Shown: in pieces, positions 61,136-64,000 of the stretch
How the letters are laid out: every line of letters begins with the position of its first letter
How positions within the stretch are numbered: the first letter of the stretch is position 1
Assembly: GCF_034057115.1 (NCBI RefSeq)
Contig: NZ_CP139195.1
Coordinates: 3,224,001-3,288,000 of the forward strand
Direction of reading: 5' to 3'
Source of the DNA: Pseudomonas sp. AN-1
Lineage (GTDB): Bacteria; Pseudomonadota; Gammaproteobacteria; Pseudomonadales; Pseudomonadaceae
DNA length: 64,000 nt
Notes under the pieces: generated by a model
The model's input: only the letters and a program-made list of their open reading frames with translations
The model's database searches: none
Told to the model about the DNA's origin: nothing
Made by a program: the position numbers and the translations under genes

Positions 61136-62812
61136 GTGAACGTGAAACAGCAAAACCTGAAAACCTGGTTCAAGAGCGGCACGCCCTGGGTGTGGATGAC
61201 CGGCGGCGCGGTGTCGATCGCCGTGATCATGACCCTCGGCCTCTTGGCGGTGATCGCCACCCGCGGCCTCGGCCACTTCTGGCCGGCCGACGTGGTGCAG
61301 GCCGAGTACCGCATCCCCGGCCAGCCGGCCAAGCTGATCGCCGGCGAGGTGGTGCAGGCCGAGGAAGTGCCGCGCGCGCGCCTGGCCGCCAGCGGCCTGC
61401 CGGTGGACGTCAAGGGCGGCGAGTTCATGACCCGCGAGCTGCTCAAGGTCGGCAACCGCGAAGTGTACGGCGCCGACTTCAGCTGGGTGGTCGGCGAGTG
61501 GCTGCACGAGCCGGGCACCCCCGCGCAGCTGGCGGTGCTGGAGCGCCGCGAGTGGGGCAACTTCTACGGCTATCTGCAGGCGGTCAAGGAGGGCGGCCAG
61601 CTGGTCGCCCAGGGCGACGCCGCCTGGGCCGAGCTGCAGGCGCGCATCGAGCGCGTCGACGAGCTGCACGCGCAGATCGCCCGCCTGGAGAAGAAGGACA
61701 TCGGCCGCATCAACGCCGGCCTCGAGCGCCTGCGGCTGCAGACCCGCGAGCTGGAGCTGGAAGGCAGGCTGGACGCCGCCGCGCAGGCCGACCTGGACGC
61801 CGAGCGCGCCCAGTGGGACGCCGAGTACAAGGTGCTCGAGGAGCAGCTGGTCGCCCTGCAGCAGCAGTTCAATCGCGACAGCGTGGTGCTCAAGACCGTC
61901 GACGGCCGCGAGGTGGAGCTGAGCCTGGGCAAGGTGGTGCGCGCCTTCCAGCCCAACGCCATGGGCACCTTCGACAAGCTGGGCTTCTACTTCGCCAAGC
62001 TGTGGGAGTTCGTCAGCGACGAGCCGCGCGAGGCCAACACCGAGGGCGGCATCTTCCCGGCGATCTTCGGCACGGTGATGATGACCCTGATCATGGCGGT
62101 GATCGTCACCCCGTTCGGCGTGCTGGCGGCCATCTACCTGCGCGAGTACGCCAGGCAGGGCCTGCTGACCCGCATCATCCGCATCGCGGTGAACAACCTG
62201 GCCGGCGTGCCGGCGATCGTCTACGGGGTGTTCGGCCTGGGCTTCTTCGTCTACGTGCTGGGCGGCTCGATCGACCAGCTGTTCTTCGCCGAGGCGCTGC
62301 CGGCGCCGACCTTCGGCACCCCGGGCCTGTTGTGGGCGTCGCTGACCCTGGCGATCCTCGCCGTGCCGGTGGTGATCGTCGCCACCGAGGAAGGCCTGGC
62401 GCGCATCCCGCGCGCCCTGCGCGAGGGCTCGCTGGCGCTCGGCGCGACCAAGGCCGAGACGCTGTGGAAGGTGGTGCTGCCGATGGCCAGCCCGGCGATG
62501 ATGACCGGCATGATCCTCGCCGTGGCGCGCGCCGCCGGCGAGGTGGCGCCGCTGATGCTGGTCGGCGTGGTCAAGCTGGCGCCGAGCCTGCCGCTGGACG
62601 GCAACTACCCGTACCTGCACCTCGACCAGAAGATCATGCACCTGGGCTTCCACATCTACGACGTCGGCTTCCAGAGCCCCAACGTCGAGGCCGCCCGCCC
62701 GCTGGTGTACGCCACCGCGCTGCTGCTGGTGCTGGTGATCGCCCTGCTCAACCTGAGCGCGGTGTACATCCGCAACCACCTGCGCGAGAAGTACAAGGCG
62801 CTGGACCACTGA
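61136..62812 (+). CDS. pstA: Phosphate ABC permease PstA, long form
   Basis: A 558-residue permease, about twice the E. coli length. Helix 1 is at ~18-42, then a ~230-residue periplasmic insertion ends with a charged coiled coil (roughly 160-250, [13 protein letters not shown] and [12 protein letters not shown]), then five helices and the [18 protein letters not shown] coupling loop. The long insertion should face that of PstC. The start is GTG 61136; GTG 61142 is the alternative. It is 22 bp after pstC. Confidence 0.9.
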   Translation: MNVKQQNLKTWFKSGTPWVWMTGGAVSIAVIMTLGLLAVIATRGLGHFWPADVVQAEYRIPGQPAKLIAGEVVQAEEVPRARLAASGLPVDVKGGEFMTRELLKVGNREVYGADFSWVVGEWLHEPGTPAQLAVLERREWGNFYGYLQAVKEGGQLVAQGDAAWAELQARIERVDELHAQIARLEKKDIGRINAGLERLRLQTRELELEGRLDAAAQADLDAERAQWDAEYKVLEEQLVALQQQFNRDSVVLKTVDGREVELSLGKVVRAFQPNAMGTFDKLGFYFAKLWEFVSDEPREANTEGGIFPAIFGTVMMTLIMAVIVTPFGVLAAIYLREYARQGLLTRIIRIAVNNLAGVPAIVYGVFGLGFFVYVLGGSIDQLFFAEALPAPTFGTPGLLWASLTLAILAVPVVIVATEEGLARIPRALREGSLALGATKAETLWKVVLPMASPAMMTGMILAVARAAGEVAPLMLVGVVKLAPSLPLDGNYPYLHLDQKIMHLGFHIYDVGFQSPNVEAARPLVYATALLLVLVIALLNLSAVYIRNHLREKYKALDH

Positions 62813-62888
62813 CCGATTTCCGCCGCAGCCGGCGGGCCGCACGGCGGCCCGCGCTGCGCAACCGAACTGTGAGCGTAGGGAGATCCCC

Positions 62889-63719
62889 ATGTCGCAACAA
62901 CACACCCACGGCATCAACCTCGACAGCCTGGGCCGCAAGAAGCAGACCCTCGACCTGGCCAGCGAGCCGGTGGCCCTCGAGGTGCCCGGCCTCAACCTGT
63001 TCTACGGCGACAAGCAGGCGCTGTACGACGTGCAGATGAACATCCCGCGCAACCGCGTCACCGCCTTCATCGGCCCGTCGGGCTGCGGCAAGTCGACCCT
63101 GCTGCGCACCTTCAACCGCATGAACGACCTGGTCGACGGCTGCCGCGTGGAAGGCGAGATCCGCCTCGACGGCAAGGACATCTACGCCAAGGGCGTCGAC
63201 GTCGCCGAGCTGCGCCGCCGCGTCGGCATGGTGTTCCAGAAGCCCAACCCGTTCCCCAAGAGCATCTACGAGAACGTGGTCTACGGCCTGCGCCTGCAGG
63301 GCATCAACCAGAAGCGCGTGCTCGACGAGACCGTGGAGTGGGCGCTGAAGAGCGCGGCGCTGTGGGACGAGGTCAAGGACCGCCTGCACGACTCGGCGCT
63401 GGGCCTCTCCGGCGGCCAGCAGCAGCGCCTGGTGATCGCCCGCACCGTGGCGGTGCAGCCGGAAGTGCTGCTGCTCGACGAACCCTGCTCGGCGCTCGAC
63501 CCGATCTCCACCCTCAAGGTCGAGGAGCTGATCAACGAGCTGAAGGGCCAGTACACCATCGTCATCGTCACCCACAACATGCAGCAGGCGGCGCGCGTCT
63601 CCGACTACACCGCGTTCATGTACATGGGCAAGCTGATCGAGTTCGGCGATACCGATACCCTGTTCACCAACCCGGCGAAGAAGCAGACCGAGGACTACAT
63701 CACCGGCCGCTACGGCTAG
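62889..63719 (+). CDS. pstB: Phosphate ABC ATPase PstB
   Basis: A 276-residue ATPase with Walker [10 protein letters not shown] at 62-70, the PstB-specific [12 protein letters not shown]-loop, the LSGGQQQRL signature and [14 protein letters not shown] Walker B. It powers PstCA. A TAGGGAGA ribosome site precedes the ATG. phoU follows after 145 bp. Confidence 0.96.
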   Translation: MSQQHTHGINLDSLGRKKQTLDLASEPVALEVPGLNLFYGDKQALYDVQMNIPRNRVTAFIGPSGCGKSTLLRTFNRMNDLVDGCRVEGEIRLDGKDIYAKGVDVAELRRRVGMVFQKPNPFPKSIYENVVYGLRLQGINQKRVLDETVEWALKSAALWDEVKDRLHDSALGLSGGQQQRLVIARTVAVQPEVLLLDEPCSALDPISTLKVEELINELKGQYTIVIVTHNMQQAARVSDYTAFMYMGKLIEFGDTDTLFTNPAKKQTEDYITGRYG

Positions 63720-63864
63720 TGGCCATGGCAAATCGCGCCGGGCTGCGTCGGCGACGCTTGCCGTACGGGTCGTGTACTGTCTGCGCGTCGCCTCCTTGTC
63801 CGACACGATTTTCCAAGGGCCACTCCATCCTGTTCAGGTATCCGGTTTCAGCGAGGGTTCGCAC

Positions 63865-64000
63865 ATGATCAACAAAGACGGTCTCACCCATCACATCTCC
63901 GCCCAGTTCAACGCCGAGCTGGAGGACATCCGCAGCCACCTGCTGGCCATGGGCGGCCTGGTGGAGAAGCAGGTCAGCGACGCGGTCAGCGCGCTGGTCG
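63865..64000 (+). CDS. phoU: PhoU, phosphate signalling protein, 3' end outside window
   Basis: The first 45 codons ([10 protein letters not shown] onward) of PhoU, the helical adaptor that lets the Pst transporter silence PhoR when phosphate is plentiful. The SAQFNAEL and [12 protein letters not shown] segments fit the family's first helical bundle. GAGGG stands seven bases before the ATG. The rest lies beyond the window. Confidence 0.88.
   Translation, partial: MINKDGLTHHISAQFNAELEDIRSHLLAMGGLVEKQVSDAVSALV

Noticed and set aside
58780-61560. 926-codon open frame antisense to pstC
   Set aside because: Mirror of the codon bias of pstC; no recognisable domain and no ribosome site.

Overview
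The window reads as chromosomal DNA of a high-GC gammaproteobacterium of the Pseudomonas lineage. The 16S/23S/5S operon with tRNA-Ile and tRNA-Ala in the spacer, the siaABCD operon, the spuABCDEFGH/spuI/aguBA polyamine cluster, the coxB-coxA-ctaG-coIII-surf1-ctaA-cyoE-sco oxidase cluster, the gabDT pair and the long Pseudomonas-type PstC/PstA proteins all fit. No species name is supported from sequence alone.

Region by region. (1) Positions 1-4886 are the tail of a mobile stress-tolerance locus of the heat-resistance (LHR/tLST) type: yfdX, a kefB remnant, a diguanylate cyclase, psiE, an M48 protease and a DegS/HtrA-like protease, mostly overlapping and all on +. The kefB reading frame keeps only its nucleotide-binding domain, and a perfect 12-bp inverted repeat sits at the apparent deletion junction. 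(2) 4887-5519 is an AT-rich boundary without genes, ending at an orphan rho-independent terminator. (3) 5520-14887 is core-like and + strand: a cyclopropane-synthase-like methyltransferase, a MASE3-PAS-GGDEF-EAL protein, a Tas-like aldo/keto reductase and siaABCD. (4) 15009-17888 holds gabD-gabT on the - strand. (5) 18133-24124 holds tRNA-Arg and a complete rRNA operon with three candidate tandem promoters, boxA elements and processing stalks. (6) 24191-30300 holds a YeaD-like mutarotase, a four-gene MacB-like ABC system and a beta-carbonic anhydrase. (7) 30347-39624 is the aa3-type cytochrome c oxidase cluster with its assembly factors. (8) 39697-52780 is polyamine uptake and catabolism: spuABCDEFGH on -, with divergent spuI, aguB and aguA on +. 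(9) 52777-53610 is a small, lower-GC pocket with a 56-codon membrane ORF and a membrane-anchored XRE regulator. (10) 53769-57504 holds a TRAP transporter and a thioesterase. (11) 57620-64000 is the phosphate regulon: pstS, pstC, pstA, pstB and the start of phoU, with PhoB-type direct repeats before pstS and before pstC.

How the parts work together. Three diguanylate cyclase domains (island DGC, MASE3 hybrid, SiaD) have intact GG(D/E)EF and RxxD I-site motifs, so the window is rich in c-di-GMP signalling. The Spu/Agu genes import putrescine and spermidine and convert agmatine to putrescine. SpuI/SpuB, SpuC and SpuA then drive gamma-glutamyl-putrescine degradation towards GABA, which GabT and GabD feed into succinate. 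The oxidase cluster carries a promoter resembling the stationary-phase (RpoS) type, and the pst genes carry Pho boxes, so several operons look tuned to starvation.

No complete, clearly undescribed system was found. The most unusual items are the deleted tLST tail with its inverted repeat, a 26-codon micro-ORF made by partial duplication between spuG and spuH, the 56-codon membrane ORF behind aguA, and the heterodimeric MacB-like exporter operon.
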